Below are positions 35,901 through 47,790 of a DNA stretch of 64,000 nucleotides, piece after piece (the stretch's first letter is position 1; each line of letters opens with the position of its first letter). The notes beneath the pieces are model-generated. The model made no database searches. It was given only the letters and a program-made list of their open reading frames with translations, and was not told the origin of the DNA. Position numbers and translations under genes: made by a program. The stretch is from Coriaria nepalensis (Eukaryota; Streptophyta; Magnoliopsida; Cucurbitales; Coriariaceae), in contig CP114482.1 of the NCBI GenBank assembly GCA_027186245.1, forward strand, positions 34,243,209 to 34,307,208, given 5' to 3'.

Positions 35901-38900
35901 GTGTGTTCTCCAATGAGGTCTTCAAATTCTGGACCAGTGCAAACTCCAGAACCACAAGTGCCACCAATCCAACAGAGTTTAATGCCAGCTCCAGCTCCAC
36001 CGCCGCCCCCACCCCCTCCGGCCAACAATTCTTTATTTTATACCTCCCTCTTCAACTCCAAATCTTCTTCACCACCTTTCCCACCCTTGCAGGTAGATTC
36101 AGTGTCTCCTCCCCATCCACCACCACCACCACCACCACCACCACCACCACCACCACCACCACCACCACCACCACCACCACCACCTCCTTTTCTCTCATTT
36201 GGTCATGTGGCTTCCAAATATGCTGGTCCACCTTCGTCGCGATTCACCCCAATGCCATCGACATCATCTTTACCAGAAACTCTCATGTCACCCCATCCCC
36301 CTCCACCCCAACTTTCATCTAGCTGGCAGAATAATGGGAAAGTATTATCTCATCCACCCCCACCTCCATCTCTGCCCCCCCCACCACCACCACCATCACT
36401 GCTACCTCCACCCCACTCATCTCTCTTTGGTAATGCAATATCTACATCAGAACTAGTTAGAGTTGGAGTTCCTACACCACCCCCCCCTCCACCACCTCCT
36501 CCTATGCATGGGGTTCCAACTCTCCACTTCTCTTCAATGAAAGGCACTACAGCTGCTTCCATAAATGGAGCTCCACCGCCACCGCCACCGCCTCCACCAC
36601 CACCATCTCCTTTTAGTGGAGCATCTTCACCGCCTTGTCCTCCACAACATGGATCTCCACCTCTGCTACCGACTCCTCCTCAATGTGGAACTCCAGCTCC
36701 GCCACCGCCTCCTCCTCAACATGGATCTCCAGCTCCGCCACCTCCTCCTTTATATAGAGGTCCTTCTCCACCATCACCTCCTCCACATATGCATGGAGGT
36801 CCACCTCCACCACCACCTCCTCCACCTTTGTATGGTGATCCACCTCCACCGCCGCCTCCACCTTTATATGGAGGTACACCTCCACCGCCTCCGGCTCCTT
36901 TTCGAGGAGGCCCACCTCCGGCACCACCTCCTCCTTCATATGGAGGTTCACCTCCACCACCACCACCACCACCACCACCACCACCCTCAAATGGAGGTCC
37001 ACCTCCACCACCACCTCCTCCTTTTCGAGGAGGCCCACCTCCTCCACCGCCTCCTCCTTCTTATGGAGGCCCACCTCCACCACCGCCTCCTCCTTCCTAT
37101 GGAGGTCCACCTCCACCATCGCCTCCTCCTTCGTATGGAGGTCCAACTTCTTTTCGTGGGGGTCCACCTCCACCACCTCCTCCTCCTTTGCATGGAGGTC
37201 CGCCTCCACCGCCACCTCCTCCAATGCGAGGAGCACCGCCTCCGCCACCGTCACCTCTAGGTCGTGGGGCTCCACCTCCTCCACCACCCCCCCGAAGTGG
37301 AGGTCCACCTCCCCCTCCCCCTGGACCTTGTGCTCTTGGACCGCCTGCTCCTCCTAGACCTCCAGCTGGCGTTGGTGCTCCTCCTCCGCCTCCTCCCCTG
37401 GGTGTTAAAGGAGCAAATGCTGCAGCTGCGGCAGGTAGAGGGCGTGGGCTTTCCCGTCCTTCAGGATTTGGAGCGGGTGTGACAGGGCCTCGAAAATCCT
37501 CTTTAAAACCTTTACATTGGAGCAAGGTCACTAGGGCATTGCAAGGAAGCTTATGGGAAGAATTGCAAAGATATGGAGAACCTCAAATGTACTTCACTTT
37601 TCTTTTTGATTCTTATTTATCGATTTCCATGAAAAGGAAAAGATTTATTCCTCATCCAGAGAAGTTTTAATCTTATTCAAGAGAGTTGTAGATGTTTCTT
37701 ACGGTATAATATTCTACATCCTTAACGTTAAGTAACTGATGTTTCTCCTATTGTCTAAGTGCGCCAGAGTTTGATGTCACTGAGTTGGAAAGCCTTTTCT
37801 CTGCAAATGTCCCTAAACCTGCTGATTCAGGTGGTAAATCTGGAGGCCGAAGAAAGTCAGTTGGATCTAAAACTGATAAAGTCCAATTGGTAATTTAATC
37901 TTAATTAAATAAACATCTCGGAATTTAGTTATTTGAAAGAAAAAGTTGTGGAAGATCATAAATATTCTGGTTCACATTCATTGTTAAAATTCCTTGACTA
38001 ATGATGGTTTGGGTATTTTTACTTGTGGTATTTTTAATCCTAATTAAATACATGTCTCCTTTTCTCTTTTAATAGTTTTCCTATTTAAATACTACTAGCT
38101 AGTCACTTCCTCTGTTGGTGATATGATTATTTGAAAGTCATTTTTTTCCAAACTAATTTCTGAAAAATGTTGGATGTTGCTCCTCCAGGATAATATATCG
38201 TTTAAGTATAGTTGCTTTGCTTTGCAATATGATGTCTATGTTATTAATCTCTAATTTGAGCCTGCAAATGAATGCATATGTTTTTGCAGGTTGACTTAAG
38301 AAGAGCAAACAACACTGAAATTATGCTTACAAAAGTTAAGATGCCCCTTCCTGATATGATGGTATGCCTCACAATTTTTTTGGAATAATTGAAATTGTTT
38401 TGATCCTTAGATACAAACTGGCTTTTGCTCTCTTGCATATGGTTTGGTCAAGGTGGTGGTGTTCAAACGACATCTAGTGGCCCCAGAGTGCGTCGCCTGA
38501 GGGGTGTCACCTCGATTTACCTCAAGCGATGTCTCTACTTACATTAGGCTAGCGCCTGGTGAAGGAACGATGAATCTGTTTTTTTTTTCTAAGGATAAAA
38601 GAGTAAAGTATGCACTATAATTGTAAAACCTATAAATGCTCGCCCACCACCCACTTACCCTACTCACCTTTTATTAAAAGTGTAAAACCTATAAATGGTC
38701 TTACTATTGGTTGTTCTATCCTGTATTTCAGGCTGCAGTTCTTGCAATGGATGAGTCGGTATTAGATGTTGATCAAGTGGAAAATCTCATCAAGTTTTGT
38801 CCGACGAAGGACGAAATGGAGCTTCTCAAGGTGAAGTTTCAAAATTTTAGGATTTATAATTGTGGGTGAAGCAATCCCTTTTATTCTTTCATAAAGCAGT

Positions 38901-41900
38901 TTTTTTTTTTTTTTTGGGGGCCTTGGATCCGTACTTTAAGCACACATCATGGTCTTCCCTCTACCCTTGTGGAATTTTTTTTTCCATCCCGGTTGATGAT
39001 TTCATTGGGTTTTATCAAATTTAGGGATACACTGGTGACAAGGAAACCCTTGGAAAGTGCGAGCAGGTACATTTGCACTGTCTAATAGAACTTTATGACG
39101 CGATTCTGTTACTTACATGTAATCTTGGGTTTGTTGATTTAGAGACCGTGTTAGTATTTTGTCTGTTCTGTAGCTGGTTGGCTTAACTGTCTCTGACCTT
39201 TTCCACTTTGTAATTGATTAAAAATTAGATTTCTAGAGCTGGTTGGTTGTTTCTGTAAAGTTTATCTTCATTGGTTAGCTACATCTATTGTATTTTATGT
39301 GTTAGGACATTTAGGCTTATTGAATTCAGTTTTTATTTTGAATTATTATTATTTTATTTTGGTTTATAAAAGATATGAATTATGTCATTTTTCTTTTTGT
39401 CTCAGTTCTTTTTCGAGTTGATGAAAGTTCCTCGGGTGGAGTCAAAGTTAAGAGTATTTTCCTTCAAGATTCAGTTTGGTTCACAGGTTTGGTGGTATCT
39501 GTGATTCCTTTTAAATTTAAATTTAATTTCTTACTTTGATATCTCAATTTCGCAAATTAATTCTCTTCTTCATCATGTATTCGACTTACTTTACAGATTT
39601 CAGAATTCAAAAAGAGTTTAAACATTGTTAACTCTGCCTGTGAAGAGGTTTGTTATTATTAATGTTGAAAGTTGAAACTTTCTCAAGCTCTTAGATATTT
39701 CTCTAACCTTGGATGCTCATTAGCAAAAATGGTTTTTATAGGTTAGAAATTCAATCAAATTAAAGGAGATAATGAAGAAAATTTTATATTTGGGGAATAC
39801 ATTGAACCAAGGAACCGCAAGGGGTAAGGCCTTCAAGTTCTTATATATTTGTTTAGAACACATTGTATCTTCCAAAACCAGTATCAATGTCCTTTGACCT
39901 AACCCCCTATTATCTGGTTTTATGTTATTTACTAAAGTGTATTAGGCTTTTCAGAAATAATTTGCTACAGTAATTTGGACCAACTTTGGAAGTTCATACA
40001 TACTGAATGATTTCAAACTTACAGGTTCCGCAATTGGTTTCAAGTTAGATAGTCTCTTAAAACTCACTGATACACGAGCTTCTAACAGTAAGATGACGCT
40101 AATGCATTATCTTTGCAAGGTGTGATTGCTTAAGTTCCTTATTTGATCGAAATACCTATCATTTCTGGTTTAATGGGTGACTGCTTTCATTAATAGGCAC
40201 CTTATTGTTAAAGAAAGATTGATATTGGTTATTGTTGTATGCTTGTCAAAGCTCATCTCTTCCTATGACCGTGCAAAAATAATTTCAATTAGAGTTTTCC
40301 ATTTTTTTCCTCAAATTATGTGACGGATTCAATACAGGAATATGTTCTTAAAAAGAGGAATATGATTGCGTGCAAAAAGTTAGTTTCATCGATGATTCAT
40401 GCCAAGTAACATGGTCTGGACTATGAAACTCCGGATGGAGGTGAATAAGGAAAAAAATTAGTAGATTTTGCTAGATTTTTCTTGCTTAAAGTTCTTTGAG
40501 GCCATTTGATGGATGCGGACCCTTCTGTGTTATCGGGTTGGAAGCAAGCAACCCATTTTCTTAGTTATATGTGGGGGTTGACATTTGATGGTTATGGAGC
40601 TGTTTTAGGTTATTCTTGTCTTGTTTATAAGTTTTTATAGCACTTTGTTTATCTTTTCCTCCTCCACCTATGTAAATGCAATTGCAACTAGGGTGGTATG
40701 TCTCCTGTTTAATACACAGATCTCACAATTTCTTGTGCCTCAGGTCCTTGCTTCTAAGACTCCAGCACTTCTCGATTTTCATCTGGACCTATGCAGCCTG
40801 GAATTTGCATCAAAGGTATCAAATTTTCTTTGGTGTTAATTCAAAGAATTCAAGTTGTTGCTGTGGTTTCTGTTTCTGTTTTTTGTTTTAATTTAAATTT
40901 TATCATCATTATTATTCTTCTTTTAATCTGTATACTTGATTTGGAATCTTGCTTTTCATGCAGATACAATTGAAGTCCTTGGCAGAAGAAATGCAAGCAA
41001 TAATTAAGGGACTAGAAAAGGTCAAGCAGGAGTTGGTTGCATCCGAAAGTGATGGCCCTGTCTCAGAAGTTTTCCGTAAGGTGCATATTGATTTTCTTTC
41101 TTGTCGTTTCTTTTTCTCAGTTTCGTTTTTATTTTTCAAGATTTTATATCCCTATCCGGATGTAATTTCGAATTCCCTTTTATCTGGTTCATTTATATTT
41201 TGGCGTTGTTGATTTTGCCTTTTGATTCATTTTTGCTCATTAGAACTTGAACTTTTCCTTAATTTTTATTATTTATTGTTTCAAATTTTATCTTTGGCTG
41301 GGCTATCTCTTTCCTTTGTGTCATGTGCACATAACAACCCTTTTTTTTTTAAATGTTACCATGCATAGACTTTGAAAGAATTCATTACCGTTGCTGAAAC
41401 AGAGGTGACGTTCGTAACAAATCTATATTCTGTGGTGGTAAGTTGTAGATTCAACTACTTCCATGAAATAAAAGCTAATATTTTGAAGTAATGAAACTGA
41501 CCATATGTCCTCTTTGATCACACCTCTACAGGGTAGAAATGCGGATGCACTTGCACTATATTTTGGAGAGGATCCTGTCCGTTGCCCATTTGAGCAAGGT
41601 AATTTATAGGTTGGCTACTAATTTCCTTTTTGAATGTCTATAATAATAGGTGGTTATCATAGATAGTTTCTTAATTTTGATTCAGTTTTTGTGCACTATG
41701 TTATGAGTATATATTTTATAATTTTTTGTTTGCATTCTTGTTTGTGACCGACCTTCTGAAAGTATTATGGAAAAATTAAAATAATGAAAGTATGCACTTT
41801 ATAATTTTGGAGGATTGAGGGGTACAAGCCGGACATAGAATATTGCAATGACTTTCATTATGAAAGCATGTAACTTATGGCTTATCTAAACTCTGAAGAA

Positions 41901-42372
41901 TTATGCCAACAGGAAATTGAGGAGAAAAGGGATACTAATAGGTGAAAAGGAAGACATGGGGTTGAACTCTGATTCGTTTTAATTATAAATCTCTGAGGCT
42001 CCATTTGAGGAGTTTAACAAAATTAATATTTAGAATAGTAGATTTTTTGTTATATTTTATGGGCTGAAACTGGAAATTGTGGGCCCAAACTGAACAAAAA
42101 TTAGTGCTTCCAAATGAAGCCTTGGTAATGCTCTCTCTCGCGTCTTTTTTTTTTTTTTTTTTAATTATTGATTCTGATCACGACTTAAATTGTTCTGTTG
42201 TGTTGCTTGAATAAATGCAGTCACGGGGACACTTCTGAATTTTGTGAGGATGTTCCGGAAAGCACACGAAGAGAATTGTAAACAAGCTGAATTGGATAAG
42301 AAGAAAGCGGAAAAGGAGGCTGAAATGGAGAAGGCCAAAGGCATTAACCTTACAAGCAAGAGTGCAAAATAG
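32976..42372 (+). CDS. Class II formin (PTEN-like, C2, FH1, FH2)
   Basis: Seventeen exons close to 1576 aa: 32976-33048, 33903-34606, 34688-34909, 34986-37588, 37760-37889, 38290-38361, 38732-38830, 39025-39066, 39406-39486, 39597-39647, 39742-39823, 40025-40119, 40744-40815, 40964-41080, 41369-41437, 41532-41598, 42221-42372. Formins nucleate and elongate actin filaments. MALFRRFFYRKPPDRLLEIS starts the PTEN-like domain (about 1-190), followed by a C2-like domain (about 200-345), an acidic and Lys-rich linker, a proline-rich FH1 (about 670-1140) and FH2 (about 1165-1560, with KPLHWSKV and GNTLNQGTARGSAIGFKLD). The PTEN loop reads HCERGGWP where active enzymes have HCxxGxxR, so the catalytic Arg is lost; in plant relatives this head binds membranes or lipids. 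Closest remembered relatives are AtFH14 and AtFH20. The gene looks intact. Confidence 0.96.
36117..36182 (+). repeat. In-frame CCA microsatellite in formin FH1 (22 units)
   Basis: Twenty-two uninterrupted CCA codons encode prolines 711-732. FH1 polyproline binds profilin-actin, so length change would alter the profilin-binding tract without breaking the frame. Confidence 0.95.
36560..37400 (+). repeat. FH1 proline-glycine minisatellite
   Basis: About 25 imperfect units of roughly 24-45 bp, encoding variants of (F/Y)xGGPPPPPPPP. Neighbouring units such as SYGGPPPPPPPP are nearly identical, pointing to expansion by slippage or unequal exchange within the exon. Long frames on other phases and on the minus strand here are artefacts of this composition. 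Confidence 0.85.
41996..42122. mobile_element. Short MITE in formin intron 16
   Basis: AGGCTCCATTTG (41996-42007) and CAAATGAAGCCT (42111-42122) are inverted ends with one mismatch around about 103 bp of non-coding DNA. The interior shares GTGGGCCxAAACTGxACAAA with the element in kinase intron 3. Confidence 0.75.
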
Positions 42373-43473
42373 GTGAACAGTTGTTAATCTCTTCTTACTA
42401 TTGCACGAGAGGCTTTCCTCCCAACCATAGAGCAGAGATGCCCTCCTGCCAAGAATTGGTTTCTGCAATCCAAGCCCTACAAGATGATCAGCAACCGAAG
42501 CTTATACACTTGCAGGGTTTGCAGAACTAAAATCACGCAAACACGATCGATCTGTATATAACTAGCCCAACAATGTCAAGCAGGATTGGCCCACCCAGGG
42601 TTCGACCCCATACAACAGACCGAGTAGATTACTGATCAGGAAAAATATAAGAAAAAGGGTTCTCCTTTTCGGGTAAAAAGTGCTATGAAGATGAGTCTGG
42701 CCCTTACTGACAACTTTTTGGGAAGAGTTTTTGTAATATCAGATCCGACTTTTTTCAGCTCCAGAGCATATAATTCTCCTTGGAAGCCTATGAAGAAGCT
42801 CGGAAAAGTCCGGCTGTAGAATTACACGGCAAGCTTTGCCATGACCAACAGTGTACAGAACTCTAACCCTCTCTTTTCACTCTGTAATTTTTTTAGACCT
42901 CAATTCTTTCATGTAGCATAGATCTTAGATTTCCTGAGTTTTTTTCCCTAATGGGTCTTCTTTTTTCTTCTTGTCCTTTATTATAGTTTAAAGATTTTTT
43001 TACCGCTACCCGTCTAGAAAGATTGTTGTATAGTTGTGGAGTTCAGGGTAAAAAAAGTTAGGAGGCGGTGAGCGGGGTGCTCCACCATTGTAGTGTAATT
43101 GTAACATATTGCCCAAAGTATAGGCTTCTTTCTTTTTCATTTTAATCCAAAATTTTAGTCATTCATATTTTGTCTAAATGCTTCTCTTTATTTGCTTCAG
43201 CAGATTCTTTTCTTTCTTTTGTTCATTGGATATTCTCTTTTTTTTTTTTTTTTTTTCTTTTTTATTTATTGAAGAAAGTGTGAAGTTAGTATTGTTGAAA
43301 TTGGAATTCATAAAACTGGAGTTCCGATAAGTTTCTGTGGGTCAATTGAATTTTGCATATCTGAATTAAGAAGTGAAAAAGTGAAGCCTCATGGATCTAT
43401 GGATCCTTACCCGGATTATCAATTTGGGTTGTCGATGAGTTTTTGAGATTTTTTTTGGGTTAGATCGATCTAT
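42373..43473. other. Formin 3' UTR and intergenic DNA
   Basis: Probable 3' UTR to about 43140. GGGTTCGACCCC near 42599 resembles a tRNA B box, but no tRNA fold is present. A T run lies at 43238-43256. Confidence 0.45.
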
Positions 43474-43568
43474 CTATATATGCTTAGTTTTAAATCACTA
43501 CATGTTGTATCATATCGATTTGTATATATGTTAGTTTTGAATTACTATATGTTATATCATATCGATTT
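43474..43568. repeat. Tandem duplication, 2 x about 47 bp
   Basis: TATATATGCTTAGTTTTAAA...ATCATATCGATTTG is followed directly by TATATATGTTAGTTTTGAAT...ATCATATCGATTTTG. The two units differ at a few positions. No gene overlaps it. Confidence 0.75.
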
Positions 43569-43779
43569 TGTATATAGATAAGATGTAATAATCTATCGTA
43601 AATATGGTTCACCTCAGAAATTCGCAAGATTTTGGGGTTTGTCAAGTGTTTTTTGTCATTATACTTTTTTTTTGGTCAAAATAAAGATCATGCATTAAAT
43701 GTAGAAAAGAGTAGAAGGTAAGGCATGTATAAAAAAAAGCCCCTTTTTATGCTAGGGGAACAAACAGACCTATTTCTAT

Positions 43780-45381
43780 ATTACATGATATATCGCTCCG
43801 TACCGATTATAAGAGCGAATATATACTTAGTTACACAATTATTTTTACATGGAAAGAAAGAACAACAAAATAAACTAGGGGCAAAAGAAACTAGTTCTTG
43901 ATGATTGTCTTGATCTAAGATAAACGCCGAAGGGGTGGGTGAAAGTATTTCCACCCATCGAAATGAGTACATCCCCTTACTAATTGAGAAGTAACCCACC
44001 CAGTCGGTGTAATTTGCTAGTCCATCAAAGAATTTCTTATACAACCTAATATCTTCTACAACATCAAACCAACCCTCCAATCAACCTCCACCGAGTCATT
44101 ACTCATCCATTCCAAAACAATCTGACAATCACCTGCCAAAATTATTTTTCTCACCCTCATTTTTGACAGAAGTTTCATAGCCTCTAGTAAAGGCCAAAGT
44201 TTCAGCTTCAAGAGCCGAACTAACCACCAACGACTTCCCAAAACTCGAGAATAATAACCCACTCTTATCCCTAATAACCACCCCACTCTTGTGTTACCAC
44301 CAAAGCCATCAAAATTGGTTTTTAACCAGCCAATAGGATGAGCCCATCACCCAGGAAAACCAGAATTTTCATGAGGAACTAACTTTTCAGTGGAAGTTTC
44401 AAATTGGTACAGAAAGCGCTAAAAGTAGCAGCGGCTTTCAAAACAATCAAACTAGCCCCCACAACACCCTGATGAACATCTTCACACCTACCCTTCCAAA
44501 TAGACCAATAAAAGAAAGCAACACGGGGCACCCAAACTTCATAAATCCCCTTTCCTAGCCTGGCTAACCGTCAAAATTTCACATAACCAGTCCATCATAG
44601 AACCATGAGAATCCTGCCTAAGTATGACACTGAAACTCGCACTCGACCAAACATTCTTGGCCCAATCACATAAGGATAAACAATGCTCAATACTCTCCAC
44701 ATCCACCTTACAGATCGGGCAAAGGGCATATAATCTAATTTTCCTCTTAAACAACTTCTCATTAACTGCCACGGCATTATGACACAACCGCCACAAGAAA
44801 TTAGAGACTCTAGGAGGAGCATGTACCTTCCAAAAAAGTTTTGAAATACCGCATCGCATAGGCTGCACACCAGTCAAAACCACCTGCTTCCTGAAAACAT
44901 GATACCCCGCTTTGACATTGAGCATTCCCTTCTTATCATGGGCCGCCCAGAAAACCCTATCTTTACACCTGCAAAAGCTTATTAAATGCTAAGAATGGCA
45001 GAACAAAGGTTAGTATCCAAGAAGGAATGCGAGATAGGTAAATCCCACCAACCACTTTCACGGTTGATGAGCTCATAAACACACATAGGGACAGGCCTAG
45101 GAAAAACCAATGAATTAAGAGCAACATTACCTTTCATCCCCACTTATCCTCCCAGATTCTTATTCTTTCGCCATTTATAACTTCCCACACTAAGTCTTTA
45201 GCCAATAAGTCTCTCCCTTCCAAAATACTTTGCCAAGCTCTAATAAGTCTCTACCTACCACCTCTAATAGCTTCCAAGAAAGAGCAATTAGAAAGGTACA
45301 AATTCTTTACGGCAGGGGCCCACTAATCCTCTTCTCTAAGTAAGCAATCTCCAGCTTTCTTTGGCAAGAAGGGCTAGATTA
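43780..45381 (-). mobile_element. L1-type LINE, 3' part, interrupted by a copia LTR
   Basis: Read on the minus strand from 45381: the RT C-terminal region (LALLAKESWRLL near 45330-45381; INGERIRIW near 45160), the zinc-binding zf-RVT domain (44539-44925, with APPRVSNFLWRLCHNAVAVN and CPICKVDVESIEHCL), then the RNase H-like domain (44056-44286, MRVRKIILAGDCQIVLEWM, and 43781-44080). Several frame breaks are present. The coding text stops exactly where the copia LTR begins at 45382, so the retrotransposon inserted into this LINE. Confidence 0.82.
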
Positions 45382-45953
45382 TGTAAGATTTTGATGCTCG
45401 GTTGAAGTTAGAAATGAGATTAAGAGAATGAAAATAGGAAGCTGAGTTTTTTGTTAAATAAAAACAGAGTTGCTGAAGTGTATTATTTCATTGAGTTTCT
45501 TATAACTTAAAAGAAAATAAAAGAGATGATTATAAGATACACTTACAACCATACTTAGACTAAACAAAACATATTAAAAATACTAAATATCAACCACTAA
45601 TCTGGCTAATTAAAATTTAGACAAAAGAAAAGAAAAATGCAGAAAAATAGAAAAGCAGACTTGCTTTAAATATGCTTTTACAGACTTTTGCTGTTAAGGA
45701 AAAATCTGTCCAAAATGCATTCCAAACGTTTCCCAGACTTGAAACCAGCTTCCACATGTTTAGAATCACAAACCAAACTTATTGGTATGATCGGATCTAG
45801 TGTAGAATTTAAAATTAGCTTCTGATTTGTTCTGCAAGTAAACCAGATGAAACTAACATTATAGGCATTGACCCGTTGACCCATGGATGCATCGACTCTG
45901 TTGATTCCGTCAACCCTTCCAATCAGATTTTCAATAACAAACAAATTCTAACA
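45382..45953 (-). repeat. 3' LTR of the 45382-47790 copia element
   Basis: It begins TGTAAGATTTTGATGCTCGG and ends ACAAATTCTAACA, followed by CTCATTCTTGATT (polypurine tract on the minus strand). It is 572 bp long. The interior matches the LTRs at 57259-57912 and 61867-62476. Confidence 0.85.
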
Positions 45954-46910
45954 CTCATTCTTGATTGGTTTGGGAATCATTTCCAGCCTTCTCAGGAACA
46001 TTTCAAACTTAAAAGATGAAAGAGACTTTGTGAAGATATCTACATTTTGCTTGAGTTTGAAGATCCATTTGACTCCAATCGCCTTTTGCTATTTTGGCCT
46101 CTCAACCAGTTTCTAGGTCTGATATTTCTCAATCATGGCTAGCTCCTCCTTCATTGCATTTTTCCAATGATCATCTTGTATCGCTTCATTGAATGTCATT
46201 GATTCAGAAACAACAACATTGTGCCTTTGATACATCATCAAGTGACCTGAATCTTTGGATAATTGGTTCTTCATCAGAATTAGAACCAACATCTTCTAGA
46301 ATTGATACATTCTAATTTGCAGCAGTGAAATTAGAATAACCTGTATCACCATATTCTTGATTCCATTTAAACCTTGTTTGTTCATCAAATGAAACATCTC
46401 AAGCCCTTGCAACCTTGTTGATTGCTGGAATGAAAACCTATATCCTTTGGAGTCATGACAATAGCCAATCATGAAGCATTTTTCAGCATTTTCATCTAAT
46501 TCATCTCTTTTGGCATTTGGAATGGACATGAAGAAGATCGATCCAAACACTCTTAGGTGAGAAATAGAGGGTTTAATCTTGTACCAAGTTTCATAGGCAG
46601 TCATATCCATGACCGATTTTGTTGGCAGTCTGTTCAGGATGTATACGACATTGTGTGTTGCTTCTACCCAAACAACATGCTCCTTGTCATCTCCATGATG
46701 GTTTGGTTATTTCTCTTAGATACCTCATTTTGTTAAGGGTTATAGGGAACTGTAAACTGATATTTGATCCCATTGCCTTCACATAAATTCTTGAACTCAA
46801 TGGAGACCTATTCTTCTCCATTGTTAGATCTCAATGCTTTGATCTTCTTCTAACTTTCAATTTCAACTACATTCTTGAACTTCTTGAATATAGTCAGAAC
46901 TTATGAAACA

Positions 46911-47428
46911 GTTTCTTCTTCATTTCCCTAGCTGACAACCTTTATAAATTTTAGTTTGAAGTTGAATCTGAGGCATGTCTTCTTGAACATAGTAAGAACT
47001 TCTAATTTTTCCTTGAGAAAATTGATCCAACAATACCTTGACATATCATCAATAAATATTAGGAAATACTTGCTTTCATTTAAAGATGATACCTTGAGAG
47101 GTCTACACACATCAGAGTGTATAAGCTCAAGCTTCTCTTCTGCTCTACTAGCTTGATTCTTAAGAAATGGTTTCTTCTTCATTTCCCTAGCTGGCATCCT
47201 TCATAAATTTCAGTTTGAAGTTGAATCTGAGGTATGTCTTCTTGAACATAGTCAGAACTTCTAATTTTTCCTTGAGAAAATTGATCCAACAGTACCTTAA
47301 CATATCATCAATAAATATTAGGAAATACTTGCTTCCATTTAAAGATGATACATTGAGAGGTCCACACACATCATAGTGTATAAGCTCAAGCTTCTCTTCT
47401 GCTCTACTAGCTTGATTCTTAGGAAATG
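46911..47428 (-). repeat. Tandem duplication of integrase coding block (2 x about 259 bp plus the start of a third)
   Basis: GTTTCTTCTTCATTTCCCTA starts at 46911, 47169 and 47429. The first two blocks encode nearly the same peptide ([39 protein letters not shown]). After the third start the sequence continues into the ordinary upstream region. Confidence 0.9.
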
Positions 47429-47790
47429 GTTTCTTCTTCATTTCCCTAGTTGACATCCTTCACATATATCAGTTTGAAGTTAAATCTGAGGCATGTCTTT
47501 TGCAAGCTCTTTTGAGTTCAGCTTTTGAATTGATCTAAGATTAAAATGGCCAAATCTTTTATGCCATGTCCATTCATCCTGTTCTATGCATATTAGACCT
47601 TGATGCTCCCGATTAATTATGAAACAGTTATTGTTGAATGGCACCTTTATGACTTCATTCATATTTGAGTCACTTATGAGACAATGTGACCTTTTGAATA
47701 CCAAAGAATAACCATGCTTCATTATTTTCCCAACACTCATCGAGTTTTGACTGATGCTTGGAATATATAGCACATTTGCTATGTATCTAG

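Larger units (their letters stand above)
45382..47790 (-). mobile_element. Ty1/copia element with 3' LTR, internal deletion and integrase duplication
   Basis: Same family as the element at 57259. Order on the minus strand: gag-pre-integrase (47480-47790), integrase (46928-47456), the copia domain after integrase (MDMTAYETWYKIKP and CFMIGYCHDSKGYRFSF, 46296-46610), a short RT start, then a direct jump to the RNase H end and the LTR at 45953. RT and RNase H are missing, and gag plus the 5' LTR are cut off at about 47790, where another LTR begins. Inactive. Confidence 0.85.

Noticed and set aside
36560..37260. Regularly spaced repeats that superficially suggest a CRISPR-like array.
   Set aside because: The units are in-frame proline codons in a eukaryotic exon, with variable unit length and no unique spacers.
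36565..37308. Two 231-codon frames, one on each strand, rich in His/Leu (plus) and Val/Glu (minus), plus other frames in 35900-37530.
   Set aside because: They are shadows of the proline-glycine repeat in the formin FH1 exon, whose own frame continues into conserved FH2 coding sequence.
42585..42625. GGGTTCGACCCC, resembling a tRNA or SINE B box.
   Set aside because: There is no A box at the right distance, no cloverleaf stems and no poly-A tail. It lies in the probable formin 3' UTR.
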